Positions 29,840 to 38,330 are shown, counted from the stretch's first letter. The stretch is 64,000 nucleotides of DNA from Pseudohaliea rubra DSM 19751 (GCF_000764025.1 NZ_KN234746.1:112274-176273); one strand, 5' to 3'. Numbers and translations: made by a program. The notes: a model not told the origin generated them from the letters alone.

Positions 29840-31141
29840 CTAGCGCTGCCGCGCGACCTGGGCCGGCGCGACAGTGCCTGCGGCATTGTCCCACGCATTG
29901 CGGATATAGGTCGCCACCGCTGCGACCTCGGCATCGTCGAGCAGATAGCGGTAGGCCTCCATGGGCTTGAACCACTGCCGCTCGGGATCGGCTCCGGCGA
30001 TCTCCGGGCCGTAGAGGATCACGTTGACCAGAGACGCCGGGTTCTCTGCCTGCACCACCAGACTGCCGCGGTTCAAACGCGGTGCCATCTCCGGGTCGCC
30101 CTCACCCGACGGCAGGTGGCAGGTGCCGCAGTGCAGATTGTAAAGCGAGCGGCCGCGACCCAGAAGCTCCTCGCCGGGGGGCTCCGTAGTGACGGACGCA
30201 CTGCCGGCGGCGGGCAGCGCCTTAAGGTAGGTGGCCATAGCGTCGATGTCCGCCGGATTCAGGTAACGGGTGCTGTTCATGATGACTTCATTCATGGGGC
30301 CGAAAGCCTCGAGGAAATCGTTGCGCCCGGTAGCGAGATAGGCGGTGAGGTCCTCGTGACGCCAGAGCGCAAGGCCGCGGGGATGCGCCGTAAGATTGGG
30401 GGCGAACCAGGGCCGGAAGCCACCGCCGGGGATCCGGTCCAGGTACTCGCCGCCCGCGTGGCGCAGCTCCGCCTGCTCAGCCCCGAGCCGGTTACGCGGC
30501 GAGTGGCAGGCGCTGCAGTGGCCGAGAGCCTCGACCAGATAGGCGCCGCGATTCCAGGCAGCGGAGCGCGTCGGAACGGGCTCATAGGGGCCCGACTCCA
30601 GGTAGAGAAGCTTCCAGGCCGCCAGCAGCGGGCGCTGGTCGAAGGGGAAGACGAGGCCGTTCTCCGGCGGCAGGCTCTGTACCGGCGGCACCTCGCGCAG
30701 GTAAGCCCAGACGGCCGCCAGATCGTCGTCCGTCAACCGGGTGTAGGCGGTGTAGGGGAACGCCGGGTAGAGGTGCTCGCCGTCCGGTCGCACCCCGTGG
30801 CGCATGGCAGCGCGGAAATCGTCCTCGTTCCAGTTGCCGATGCCCGTGGTCGGGTCCGGCGTGATGTTGGTCGAGTAGAGCGTGCCGAAGGGCGTTTCGA
30901 AGGCTACCCCGCCGGCCATGAAGGCGCCGCCCGCAGCCGTATGGCAACTCGCGCAATTGCCCGCCGTCACAAGGTAGCGCCCGCGATCGACAGGCTTGTC
31001 GTCCCCGGCGGTGGCGCTCGCGCCCGCCGCAAAGAGGAAGAAAACGGGCAGCAGAAACAGGCGGAAACAGCAATGCGACACGGGCGAAGGTGAACCTCTT
31101 CGTACAGACCGGGCTTTGGGCACCGACACAACGCGGAGCAT
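29840..31141 (-). CDS. Triheme cytochrome c, alcohol/gluconate dehydrogenase subunit type
   Basis: Periplasmic or membrane-associated electron carrier with three CxxCH sites: GNCASCHT, GHCSACHSPRN and LHCGTCHLPSG. The spacing and blocks such as TNITPDPTTGIGNW and the DDFRAAMRHGVRPDGEHLYPAFPY region match the cytochrome subunit of membrane alcohol or gluconate dehydrogenases. Those enzymes also need a flavo- or quinoprotein subunit, and none is encoded nearby. About 433 residues from the ATG at 31141; a GTG at 31081 would leave a shorter signal (SHCCFRLFLLPVFFLFAAGASA) and is equally plausible. It is the first gene of the exported five-gene operon and is divergent from the creatininase-like gene. 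Confidence 0.85.
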   Translation of the reverse strand: MLRVVSVPKARSVRRGSPSPVSHCCFRLFLLPVFFLFAAGASATAGDDKPVDRGRYLVTAGNCASCHTAAGGAFMAGGVAFETPFGTLYSTNITPDPTTGIGNWNEDDFRAAMRHGVRPDGEHLYPAFPYTAYTRLTDDDLAAVWAYLREVPPVQSLPPENGLVFPFDQRPLLAAWKLLYLESGPYEPVPTRSAAWNRGAYLVEALGHCSACHSPRNRLGAEQAELRHAGGEYLDRIPGGGFRPWFAPNLTAHPRGLALWRHEDLTAYLATGRNDFLEAFGPMNEVIMNSTRYLNPADIDAMATYLKALPAAGSASVTTEPPGEELLGRGRSLYNLHCGTCHLPSGEGDPEMAPRLNRGSLVVQAENPASLVNVILYGPEIAGADPERQWFKPMEAYRYLLDDAEVAAVATYIRNAWDNAAGTVAPAQVARQR

Positions 31142-31215
31142 CGTAGGTGCCTTGAGACTGCCTGCATTAGGCGGCGTCGCCCCGCGGCTGTCAATAGACG
31201 AACCCGCGGCGGCGC

Positions 31216-31243
31216 TTGGCGACGAGCCATCAATCGGTAGTAT
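31216..31243 (+). promoter_or_regulatory. Candidate promoter of the creatininase-like cluster
   Basis: TTGGCG (31216-31221) and TAGTAT (31238-31243) are 16 bases apart in the divergent gap, about 40 bases before the likely TTG start at 31282. Weak match. Confidence 0.3.
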
Positions 31244-31281
31244 GCTGCGCCCCTCCGACCGCGCCACGACGAGCTTTCACC

Positions 31282-32166
31282 TTGAAATACAGCCGCTACG
31301 CTTTCCAGTCCCGCGCCGCCCTTTGCGGCGTCCTTGCCCTGCTGGCGCTCGCCACCCCGCCGCCGGCGCAGGGGGGCGACGACGGTGACGACGCGTTGAC
31401 CGCGCCGCGGCCGATCGCCGGGGGAGACTCGCCCTGGCTGGAAGAACTCACCTGGATGGAAATCCGCGACCGGATCGCTGCCGGTACTGACACCGTCATC
31501 ATCCCCACCGGCGGCATCGAGGAAAACGGCCCGTACCTCGCCACGGGCAAGCACAACCTCATCCTCGAGGCCACCTGCCCGGCGATTGCTGCCGCTCTGG
31601 ACAACGCCCTCTGCGCGCCCATCGTCAAGTTTGTCCCCGAAGGACGCATCGAGCCGCCCGAGGGCGCCATGCGCTACCCCGGCACCATCAGCCTGACGCC
31701 GGCGACCTACGAGGCGCTGCTTACGGACATCGCCCGCAGCCTGAAGCAGGCGGGCTTCCGCCACGTCGTACTCATCGGCGACAGCGGCGGCAACCAGGCA
31801 GGCATGGCCGCCGTTGCCGAACGCCTCGGCAACGCCTGGGCCGGGAGCGGCACGGCGATCCATTTCGTGCGCGAGTATTACGACCCGGGCTGGTCCGCCA
31901 CGGAGGACTACACCCGCAACACACTCGGAGTTCGCGAGACCCGTCACGACGGCTACCACGATGACATCTGGGTTACCGCCATGATGATGGTGACGGACCC
32001 GACCCAGGTGCGCTACACGCAGCGGGTGGAGGCGGGACTCGCCAGCATCAACGGCGTCCCCCTGGAGCCGCTTGCCCCGACCGTGGCCCTCGGCCGCGCA
32101 ATGATCGACTTCCGCGCCCGCTACACCGCCGACGCCATCCGCAAGACTATCGCCACCCATGACTGA
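31282..32166 (+). CDS. Exported creatininase-family hydrolase
   Basis: Creatininase-fold metal-dependent amidohydrolase family, here with a signal peptide (AALCGVLALLALATPPPAQG) and therefore periplasmic. About 294 residues from a TTG at 31282; no ATG fits before the signal. The first metal-site block reads TGGIEENGPYLATGKHNLILEA. The classic family has EQHGPHLP and a downstream Asp, so His and Asp ligands appear replaced by Asn while Glu is kept. A second block VVLIGDSGGNQAGM and the DTIRNT-like region EDYTRNTLGVRETRHDGYHDD follow. The stop overlaps the next gene by eight bases. Substrate unknown; creatinine itself is unlikely on context. Confidence 0.82.
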   Translation: MKYSRYAFQSRAALCGVLALLALATPPPAQGGDDGDDALTAPRPIAGGDSPWLEELTWMEIRDRIAAGTDTVIIPTGGIEENGPYLATGKHNLILEATCPAIAAALDNALCAPIVKFVPEGRIEPPEGAMRYPGTISLTPATYEALLTDIARSLKQAGFRHVVLIGDSGGNQAGMAAVAERLGNAWAGSGTAIHFVREYYDPGWSATEDYTRNTLGVRETRHDGYHDDIWVTAMMMVTDPTQVRYTQRVEAGLASINGVPLEPLAPTVALGRAMIDFRARYTADAIRKTIATHD

Positions 32167-33508
32167 GCGGGGCTACGGCGCCGTGGCTCTCGCTCCGCAG
32201 GCCGTATTGCGCTTCGTCCTTCCCTCGCTGGCGAGCCTGCTGCTTTTTCTCGTGCCTTTTCGCATCGACGGGCGCAGCACCATCCTGGTCGCGGAGCTGG
32301 CGGCCTGGCTCAACAAGGGGCTGGCCCCAGCGCTGCCGACGCTGATCCTGCTTATTGCCGGCGTATCCGCCCTGGCAAGCCTCGTGCTCAGCCTGCGCCG
32401 CCGCGAGCGCGGCCTCCTGGGCATGCTGTTCTGCGTGCGCTGGTACTGGGTGGTGCTGCGCCTGGCCGGAGCGGCCATCGCTGCCCTCGTACTCTTCGGC
32501 GTCGGTCCCGAGTTTCTCAGCGGCGACCGCACCGGCGGCACCATGGTCCGACAGCTGGTGCCGAACGTCATGACGCTTTTCCTGGCGGTGATCTTCCTGC
32601 TGCCGCTGATGACCGAGTACGGCATCATGGAGTTCACCGGGGTACTGCTGTCACGGTTCTTCCGGCGGCTGTTCCGCCTGCCCGGGCGCGGCGCCATCGA
32701 TGCCATGGCCTCCTGGCTCGGTGCGGCTCCCCTCGGGGTCCTCGTGACCATGCAGCAGTACGAACGCGGCAGCTACAATCGTCGGGAGGCGTTGAGCATT
32801 GTGTCTTCTTTTTCCCTGGCATCGGTGGCCTTCTGCCTGCTCATCGCTTCTATCCTCGACATCACGGCGATTTTCCTCCCCTTCTACGGCTCCGTCGCCA
32901 TCGTCTCGGTGCTGCTGGCCATGGTGGTCTGCCGTCTGCCGCCACTGTCGCGGATACCGGAGACCTATCACTGCGAGGCGCGGAACGACGAGACGGTACC
33001 CGCCGGGGAGTCCCTGGGCCGCTGGGCCCTGCTCCAGGCCGTGGACCGCGCCGCCCGGGCCCAGCCGCCGGCCACGCAGCTCAGGCACAGCGCCGTGCGC
33101 CTGCTGGACCTGTGGTTCGGCCTGATCCCCACGGTCATCGCCATCGGCACCCTGGCGCTGGCGCTGGCCGAGTACACCCCGGTTTTTGCCTGGATTGCCT
33201 GGCCTTTCGAGCTGTACCTCGGACTGCTGGGCGTGCCGGAAGCCGCTGCCGCGGCGCCGTCCATGGTCGTAGGCTTCGCCGACATGATCCTGCCCGCGGT
33301 GCTCGGCCAGGGTATCGAAAGCGAGCTTACACGCTTCATCATCGCAGGCGTCTCGGTCACCCAGGTCATTTACCTGTCGGAGATCGGCGCCCTGCTGCTG
33401 CGCTCGAAGATCGAGACCAGCGTGCCGCAGCTCGCCGGGATCTTTCTGGTGCGCACGGTACTCGCCATCCCTCTTTTCGTTTTCCTTGGCAACCTTTTCC
33501 TGGACTGA
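32159..33508 (+). CDS. YjiH-type membrane protein with nucleoside-recognition (gate) domains
   Basis: Polytopic inner membrane protein of 449 residues, with about ten hydrophobic stretches (for example FVLPSLASLLLFLVPF, LVPNVMTLFLAVIFLLPLM, SLASVAFCLLIASILDITAIFL and the C-terminal GIFLVRTVLAIPLFVFLGNLFLD region). The block GRGAIDAMASWLGAAPLGVLVTMQQYERG is typical of YjiH/Gate-domain proteins, whose transported substrate is not settled. Its overlap with the exported hydrolase gene and the three-base gap to the aminotransferase suggest that it moves a product of the hydrolase. That link is inference. Confidence 0.82.
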   Translation: MTERGYGAVALAPQAVLRFVLPSLASLLLFLVPFRIDGRSTILVAELAAWLNKGLAPALPTLILLIAGVSALASLVLSLRRRERGLLGMLFCVRWYWVVLRLAGAAIAALVLFGVGPEFLSGDRTGGTMVRQLVPNVMTLFLAVIFLLPLMTEYGIMEFTGVLLSRFFRRLFRLPGRGAIDAMASWLGAAPLGVLVTMQQYERGSYNRREALSIVSSFSLASVAFCLLIASILDITAIFLPFYGSVAIVSVLLAMVVCRLPPLSRIPETYHCEARNDETVPAGESLGRWALLQAVDRAARAQPPATQLRHSAVRLLDLWFGLIPTVIAIGTLALALAEYTPVFAWIAWPFELYLGLLGVPEAAAAAPSMVVGFADMILPAVLGQGIESELTRFIIAGVSVTQVIYLSEIGALLLRSKIETSVPQLAGIFLVRTVLAIPLFVFLGNLFLD

Positions 33509-33511
33509 AGC

Positions 33512-34573
33512 ATGCCCAAGCACGATCTTGCCTGCCCCCACCTCGGGGAGCTTACCCCCTACCAGTCGGCGCGCCGTATCGGCGGCAGCGGCGATGTCTG
33601 GCTCAATGCCAATGAGTCGCCCTTCCCCCGGGACCCGATGGTCATGGATGTCTCTGAATACCACCGCTACCCGGACCACGGCCCTGCACAGGTGCACACC
33701 GCCTACGCGCGCTATGCCGGCGTTGACCCCTCCCGGGTGCTGGCGCTGCGCGGTGCCGACGAGGCTATCGACCTGCTTGTGCGCGGCTATTGCCGTGCCG
33801 GCGCCGATCGCATTCTTCTCTGCGGCCCCACCTACGGCATGTACGAGCTTTGTGCGAAGGTGCAGGATGCCGGCATCGTTGACGTTCCGCTGGATGCGGA
33901 TGACCGCCTGGATGTCGAGGCTATCTGCGCTGTAAACAATGTGCGAGTTGTGTTCCTTTGCCACCCGAACAATCCCACGGGCAATGCGCTGAACCACGCG
34001 GACCTCGAGGCCGTGATCGCGCACTTCGCCGGGCGCGCCCTGGTGGTGGTTGATGAAGCGTATATCGAGTTCTGTCCCGAGCGCACCGTGGTGCCTCTCC
34101 TCGAAACTCACGAGCACCTCGTGGTCGTGCGCACCCTGTCCAAGGCTTTCGGCCTCGCCGGCGTCCATGTCGGCTTCCTGCTCGCGGGCGCCGACGTCAT
34201 GGACACCATGCGCAAGATCGTCGCGCCCTACCCCCTGGCGGACCCCTGTGCGCAGATCGCCCTGCATGCCCTGGCGGACGAGGGCCTTGCCCGCATGCGC
34301 CGGGAGGTGGAACTGCTGGCGGCGGAGCGCGACAGCTTCGCCGCGGCGCTGGACACGCTGCCCTGCGTCGCCCATGTGCGCCCGAGCGCCACTAACTTCG
34401 TCACCGCGACCTTCCCCCGCGTAGAGACCGCCTGGGCGGCACTGCTCGCGGACGGCATCGTCGCCCGGCGCATGCCGCATCCGCGGCTCGCCGATGCGAT
34501 CCGCTTCACCGTCGGCAGCGCGGCAGACATGCAGCGGGTGCTGAAGGCGCTGGCGCCCCTGCCCGGGGACTGA
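33512..34573 (+). CDS. Class I/II aminotransferase, histidinol-phosphate aminotransferase type
   Basis: PLP aminotransferase of 353 residues. It carries WLNANESPFP, CHPNNPTGNALN, VVDEAYIEF and the PLP lysine in RTLSKAFGLAGVHVGF, all close to HisC. There are no other histidine biosynthesis genes around. It is the third gene of the creatininase-YjiH cluster, starting three bases after YjiH. It may be the cell's HisC or an aminotransferase recruited to this cluster. The start is ATG at 33512. Confidence 0.87.
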   Translation: MPKHDLACPHLGELTPYQSARRIGGSGDVWLNANESPFPRDPMVMDVSEYHRYPDHGPAQVHTAYARYAGVDPSRVLALRGADEAIDLLVRGYCRAGADRILLCGPTYGMYELCAKVQDAGIVDVPLDADDRLDVEAICAVNNVRVVFLCHPNNPTGNALNHADLEAVIAHFAGRALVVVDEAYIEFCPERTVVPLLETHEHLVVVRTLSKAFGLAGVHVGFLLAGADVMDTMRKIVAPYPLADPCAQIALHALADEGLARMRREVELLAAERDSFAAALDTLPCVAHVRPSATNFVTATFPRVETAWAALLADGIVARRMPHPRLADAIRFTVGSAADMQRVLKALAPLPGD

Positions 34574-34597
34574 CGCGCCGCGGCGGCCCGCTGGCAC

Positions 34598-34636
34598 TGT
34601 TCTTGCTGACCCACGGGCTACCACCCGGCAAGAACA
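34598..34636 (+). promoter_or_regulatory. Inverted repeat/stem-loop directly upstream of the adenosine deaminase ribosome site
   Basis: TGTTCTTGC (34598-34606) and GCAAGAACA (34628-34636) are perfect 9-base arms. The 21 bases between them contain a smaller CGGG/CCCG stem next to the right arm. The right arm abuts the AAGGAG ribosome site (34636-34641), so an RNA stem-loop here could affect translation, or the DNA arms could be a regulator site. No T tract follows, so it is not a simple terminator. Confidence 0.5.
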
Positions 34637-34649
34637 AGGAGCCCACGCC

Positions 34650-35702
34650 GTGGAAGCAACCCACACCGCCAGCACGCTGGCAGAACGCCTGCAGACGCTG
34701 CCCAAGGTCGAACTGCACAACCACCTCGAGGGCGGCGCCATGTATCCGGACCTCGCCCTGAGGCTGGCTGCACGCAACGGCATAACCCTCCCCTTCCATG
34801 ACGCTGAAAGTGCGGCGGCCTATTACCGTTTCAGCAGTCTCGACCAGTTCATCGACATCCTGCGCACGACCGTGGCCACCCTCAACACCGCCGAGGACTA
34901 CGCCGACGCCGTGGAGCGCCAGGGCATCGAGGCGCGGCGCCAGAACATCCGCTACCACGAATTGTTTGTCACCTATGGTCTGGTCTCCCGCCGCGGCGTG
35001 CCCTGGGAAGCCGTGGTCGAGGGCCTCATCGAGGGCCGGCGCCGCAATGCCGAGCGCCACGGTGTCGACACTGCCTTTATCATCGACCTTGACCGGACCC
35101 TGCCGGGGGACGCGGCGCTCGCCCACGTCGAACTCGCCCTCGCTGCGCGCGAGCGGGCCGGCATCGTCGGCCTGGGCCTCGACTGCCAGGAGGCAGGCTA
35201 TCCTGCCGGACGCCTGAAACACTGCTTTGCAGCGGCGGCGGAAGCGGGGCTGCCGCTGACCGCGCACGCGGGAGAAGACGGCGGCGCTGCCAGTATCTGG
35301 GACGCCCTGGACTGCGGCGTGGCACGCATCGATCACGGTGTGCAGGCAGTCGAGGACCCGTCACTGCTCGCGGTCCTCGCCGAGCGCGAGATACTCCTCA
35401 CCGTCTGCCCGCTGAGCAACGTTGCGTTGCAGGTATTTCCCTCCCTGGCCGATCATACGCTGCCGCAGCTGCTGGCGGCGGGCATCCCGCTCTGCCTGAA
35501 TTCCGATGACCCGCCCATGTTCGACAGCGACCTGCTCACTGAGTGCGAGGCCGTAGAGGCTCAGTTCGGTCTCGGCGAGGCCCTGCTGGTGGAGCTCCTG
35601 CGCAATGCCGTGGCCCACTCTTTCCAGCCCGCGCCGGCCCGCACACAACTGCTCGCCGACTTCGACGCTGCCGCGACGGCCCTTGGCCACGATCGTGGCT
35701 GA
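34650..35702 (+). CDS. add: Adenosine deaminase family protein
   Basis: Zinc hydrolase converting adenosine (or a related purine) to the 6-oxo form. It has 350 residues. Metal ligands lie in VELHNHLEGG and LTAHAGEDGG, a further His in RIDHGVQAVEDPSL, and catalytic Asp pair in LNSDDPPMFDS. The start is GTG at 34650, supported by AAGGAG eight bases before it. Adenine deaminase or other subfamily members are possible, since the N-terminal HNH differs from the common HLH. It sits 76 bases after the aminotransferase and overlaps the transporter gene that follows by eight bases. Confidence 0.88.
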   Translation: MEATHTASTLAERLQTLPKVELHNHLEGGAMYPDLALRLAARNGITLPFHDAESAAAYYRFSSLDQFIDILRTTVATLNTAEDYADAVERQGIEARRQNIRYHELFVTYGLVSRRGVPWEAVVEGLIEGRRRNAERHGVDTAFIIDLDRTLPGDAALAHVELALAARERAGIVGLGLDCQEAGYPAGRLKHCFAAAAEAGLPLTAHAGEDGGAASIWDALDCGVARIDHGVQAVEDPSLLAVLAEREILLTVCPLSNVALQVFPSLADHTLPQLLAAGIPLCLNSDDPPMFDSDLLTECEAVEAQFGLGEALLVELLRNAVAHSFQPAPARTQLLADFDAAATALGHDRG

Positions 35703-36414
35703 GGCCGCGGTGCCGGTACCGGCCGTGGGAGCGTCGGCCAGCGCCGAGACCAAGTATCACATCCTGGTCGGGGTCTACGTCGGCGCCTGGGGTCTGGTCC
35801 CGGGCCTCACACCCAAGCTGATTCCCCTGGACCTCGAATGGGGCGGCCTCGGGGTGCTGGCGGTCAGTTTTGGTGCATTCGTCCACGCCATCACCTTCCC
35901 GTGTACCGATGCCGTCGCCGAGGTCTGGGGCCCGGCGCGCGCCCGTTTGATGGTGTACGTGGGCTTTGCCGTCTACGCCATGGCCATCGCCTTTTACATG
36001 GTCGGGGCGGCGCTGCCACCAGCGCCGGGCTGGCCCCTGAACGATGCCTACGTCAGCATCTTTTCCCAGGCCGAGCGCATGATCATCGCCTCCCTGGCCG
36101 CCACCGGCGTCGCCCAGCTCCTCGATATCTTTCTCTTCGAGCAGGTCCGGCGGCTGACCGGACCCCGCTGGCTCTGGCTGCGCAACAACGTGTCCACAGC
36201 TATCTCCCAGCTCGCTGACACGACGATTTTCTACAGTATCGCCTTCTATGGCGTGATCCCGAACGAACAGCTGCCCCTGATCGTGTTTGGCACCTATCTC
36301 GTGAAGCTCGTGATCACCGTCGTCGACACGCCCGTCGTCTATCTGGTCGTGCGCTGGATAACCGGCAGCTGGTCAGCATCCGGGACCCAAAACGACTGCC
36401 CGCAGAGATCATGA
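35695..36414 (+). CDS. yhhQ: Queuosine precursor transporter (VUT family)
   Basis: Inner membrane importer of preQ0/preQ1 in the YhhQ family. It has 239 residues from the GTG at 35695, with about six membrane helices (for example YHILVGVYVGAWGLVPGL, LGVLAVSFGAFVHAITFP, ARLMVYVGFAVYAMAIAFYMVG). The family blocks FPCTDAVAEVWG and WLRNNVSTAISQLADTTIFY are present. The start overlaps the deaminase stop. Its queuosine partners tgt and queA are not at their usual place next to secD. Confidence 0.88.
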   Translation: MAEAAVPVPAVGASASAETKYHILVGVYVGAWGLVPGLTPKLIPLDLEWGGLGVLAVSFGAFVHAITFPCTDAVAEVWGPARARLMVYVGFAVYAMAIAFYMVGAALPPAPGWPLNDAYVSIFSQAERMIIASLAATGVAQLLDIFLFEQVRRLTGPRWLWLRNNVSTAISQLADTTIFYSIAFYGVIPNEQLPLIVFGTYLVKLVITVVDTPVVYLVVRWITGSWSASGTQNDCPQRS

Positions 36415-36497
36415 TCTGGCGCAAGGCATTGCACTGCTTTTTGAATAACGTTAAGAATTAGTGCGGGGCGCAGAAAGGGATCGCCACCGGCCCGGAA

Positions 36498-36527
36498 ACT
36501 TGCTTGTTTGTGTCTAGCAAGTATACT
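36498..36527 (+). promoter_or_regulatory. Candidate promoter with overlapping operator for the monooxygenase gene
   Basis: TTGCTT (36500-36505) and TATACT (36522-36527) are 16 bases apart. A perfect 7-base inverted repeat, ACTTGCT (36498-36504) and AGCAAGT (36516-36522), covers both ends of the spacer, where a repressor would block polymerase. The promoter lies 145 bases before the ATG at 36673. Confidence 0.5.
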
Positions 36528-36672
36528 CATGAGAGCTCCGGGACGCTGGCATTGCCCGGTCTGGCGAGGCCCCTGACAGCCACCGCCGGGCGGATCCCGA
36601 CGGCGCCGGAAACGCGCGCAGCGGCGACACGAAAAGCGACTAGACGCATAGCGATAAGACGAGGATCACAGC

Positions 36673-38304
36673 ATGACAACCCCCCAGAAACCCGACTTCG
36701 ATGTCATCGCCGTCGGCGCCGGCTTTGCCGGTCTCGCCCTCATCCACTACCTGCGCGATGCCGGCCTCTCCATCCGCGTTTTCGACAAGGCCGATGATGT
36801 TGGCGGCACCTGGACGTGGAACCGCTACCCGGGCGCCATGACCGATAGCGAGAGCTACTACTACTGCCTCACCTTTTCCAAGGAACTCCTGCAGGAGTGG
36901 AAGTGGAGCCGGCGCTACCCGGACTGGAAAGAAACGCACAGTTATTTCCACTTTGTAGCCGACAAGTGCGACATGTGGCCGCACATCCAGCTCAACACGG
37001 AGATCGTGGACGCGGCCTACGAGCAGGACAGCGGCCACTGGAAGGTCACTACCGCGAGTGGAGAGAGCCACACCTGCAAGTACTTCATCAGTGCCATGGG
37101 CATGATCTCCCAGCCGGTGATCCCGAAGATCGACGGCATGGACCGCTTCCAGGGTCCCCTCTTCCACTCCGCCCGCTGGCCTGACGGTATCGAGTGGGAA
37201 GGCAAGCGTATCGGCATCATCGGCGCCGGCGCCACCACGGTGCAGATGGTCCCGGCCATGTGCGACAAGGCAGAGAGCATCCATGTCTTCCACCGCACGC
37301 CGAATTTCATTCTGCCGGCCATGCAGGCACCCATGACCGAGGAATGGGAAAAGGAAATCAAGGACAACTACGACGAGATCGTCGCCAAGTGCCGCAACCA
37401 CGTGTTCGGCATGGCCTTCGATACCGCCGACGGGCGCCTGGCCGTGGAGACAACCCCGGAGGAGCGCGAGCGCATCTTCGAAGAGAAGTGGACCGGCAGC
37501 TTCCGTTGGGTTTTCGAGACCTTCGAGGACCTGCTGGCCGATCCGGAGGCAAACCGTATGGCCTCCGAATTCATCATCCGGAAGATGCGTGAGCGCATCA
37601 AGGACCCGGCCGTTGCCGACATCCTGGTGCCGAAGATCGACGACTACCCGCTCTTTGCCAAGCGTCCCCCGCTGGATCACGGTTACCTTGAGTGCTATGA
37701 CCGGGACGACGTCCACCTCGTGGACATCCGCGACGAGGGTGAGCCCATCGTCGAGATCACTGAAAAGGGCGTGCGCACCACAAAAGGCGACTATGATTTC
37801 GACATCATTGTTCTCGCCACCGGCTTCAGCGCTTACACCGGCGCCCTGGAGGCCTTCCCGATCCACGGCGTGAGCGGCCAGACCCTCGCCGAGAAATGGC
37901 AGGAGACCTCCAAGTCGATCATGGGCGTGTGCGTGGCGGACTTCCCGAACATGTTCATCATCACCGGGCCCCAGGCGCCCTTCGCCAACCTGCCGACCTC
38001 CATCGAGCAGAACGCAATCTGGATCACCAACTGCATCCGCAAGATGGAAAGCGAGGGCTACGACGTCTGCGTGCCGAAACCGGAAGCGGAGGAGGAATGG
38101 TCGAAGCACGTGGCCGAGGTGCACAACGCCACGCTGATGAACGAGGGCGACAAGGTTCACTCGTGGATGATGGGCGCCAACCTCGAGACCAAGCCGCCGC
38201 GGGTACTGATCTATTTCGGCGGGGCCAACAACTACTACGACAAGCTGGACGAGTCGGCCAACGAGGGCTTCCCGGAACTGGAGTTCCAGAATCACGTCGG
38301 CTGA
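36673..38304 (+). CDS. Flavin monooxygenase, Baeyer-Villiger (cyclohexanone monooxygenase) type
   Basis: NADPH- and FAD-dependent monooxygenase that inserts oxygen next to a ketone, forming an ester or lactone. It has 543 residues. The first Rossmann motif is AVGAGFAG (residues 13-20), then GGTWTWNRYPGAMTDSES. The type I Baeyer-Villiger fingerprint FxGxxxHxxxWP is seen as FQGPLFHSARWP (159-170). The second Rossmann motif GIIGAGATT follows. It is a single-gene unit with its own promoter and a terminator. Substrate is unknown; steroid, cyclic or aliphatic ketones are all possible. Confidence 0.9.
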   Translation: MTTPQKPDFDVIAVGAGFAGLALIHYLRDAGLSIRVFDKADDVGGTWTWNRYPGAMTDSESYYYCLTFSKELLQEWKWSRRYPDWKETHSYFHFVADKCDMWPHIQLNTEIVDAAYEQDSGHWKVTTASGESHTCKYFISAMGMISQPVIPKIDGMDRFQGPLFHSARWPDGIEWEGKRIGIIGAGATTVQMVPAMCDKAESIHVFHRTPNFILPAMQAPMTEEWEKEIKDNYDEIVAKCRNHVFGMAFDTADGRLAVETTPEERERIFEEKWTGSFRWVFETFEDLLADPEANRMASEFIIRKMRERIKDPAVADILVPKIDDYPLFAKRPPLDHGYLECYDRDDVHLVDIRDEGEPIVEITEKGVRTTKGDYDFDIIVLATGFSAYTGALEAFPIHGVSGQTLAEKWQETSKSIMGVCVADFPNMFIITGPQAPFANLPTSIEQNAIWITNCIRKMESEGYDVCVPKPEAEEEWSKHVAEVHNATLMNEGDKVHSWMMGANLETKPPRVLIYFGGANNYYDKLDESANEGFPELEFQNHVG

Positions 38305-38330
38305 CCGCGGCGCTTCACGAGGAACCCCCG

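Noticed and set aside
34598..34636. preQ1 riboswitch upstream of add and the preQ transporter
   Set aside because: The stem-loop lacks the A-rich tail and loop sequence of the preQ1-I consensus; kept only as an unassigned regulatory stem-loop.
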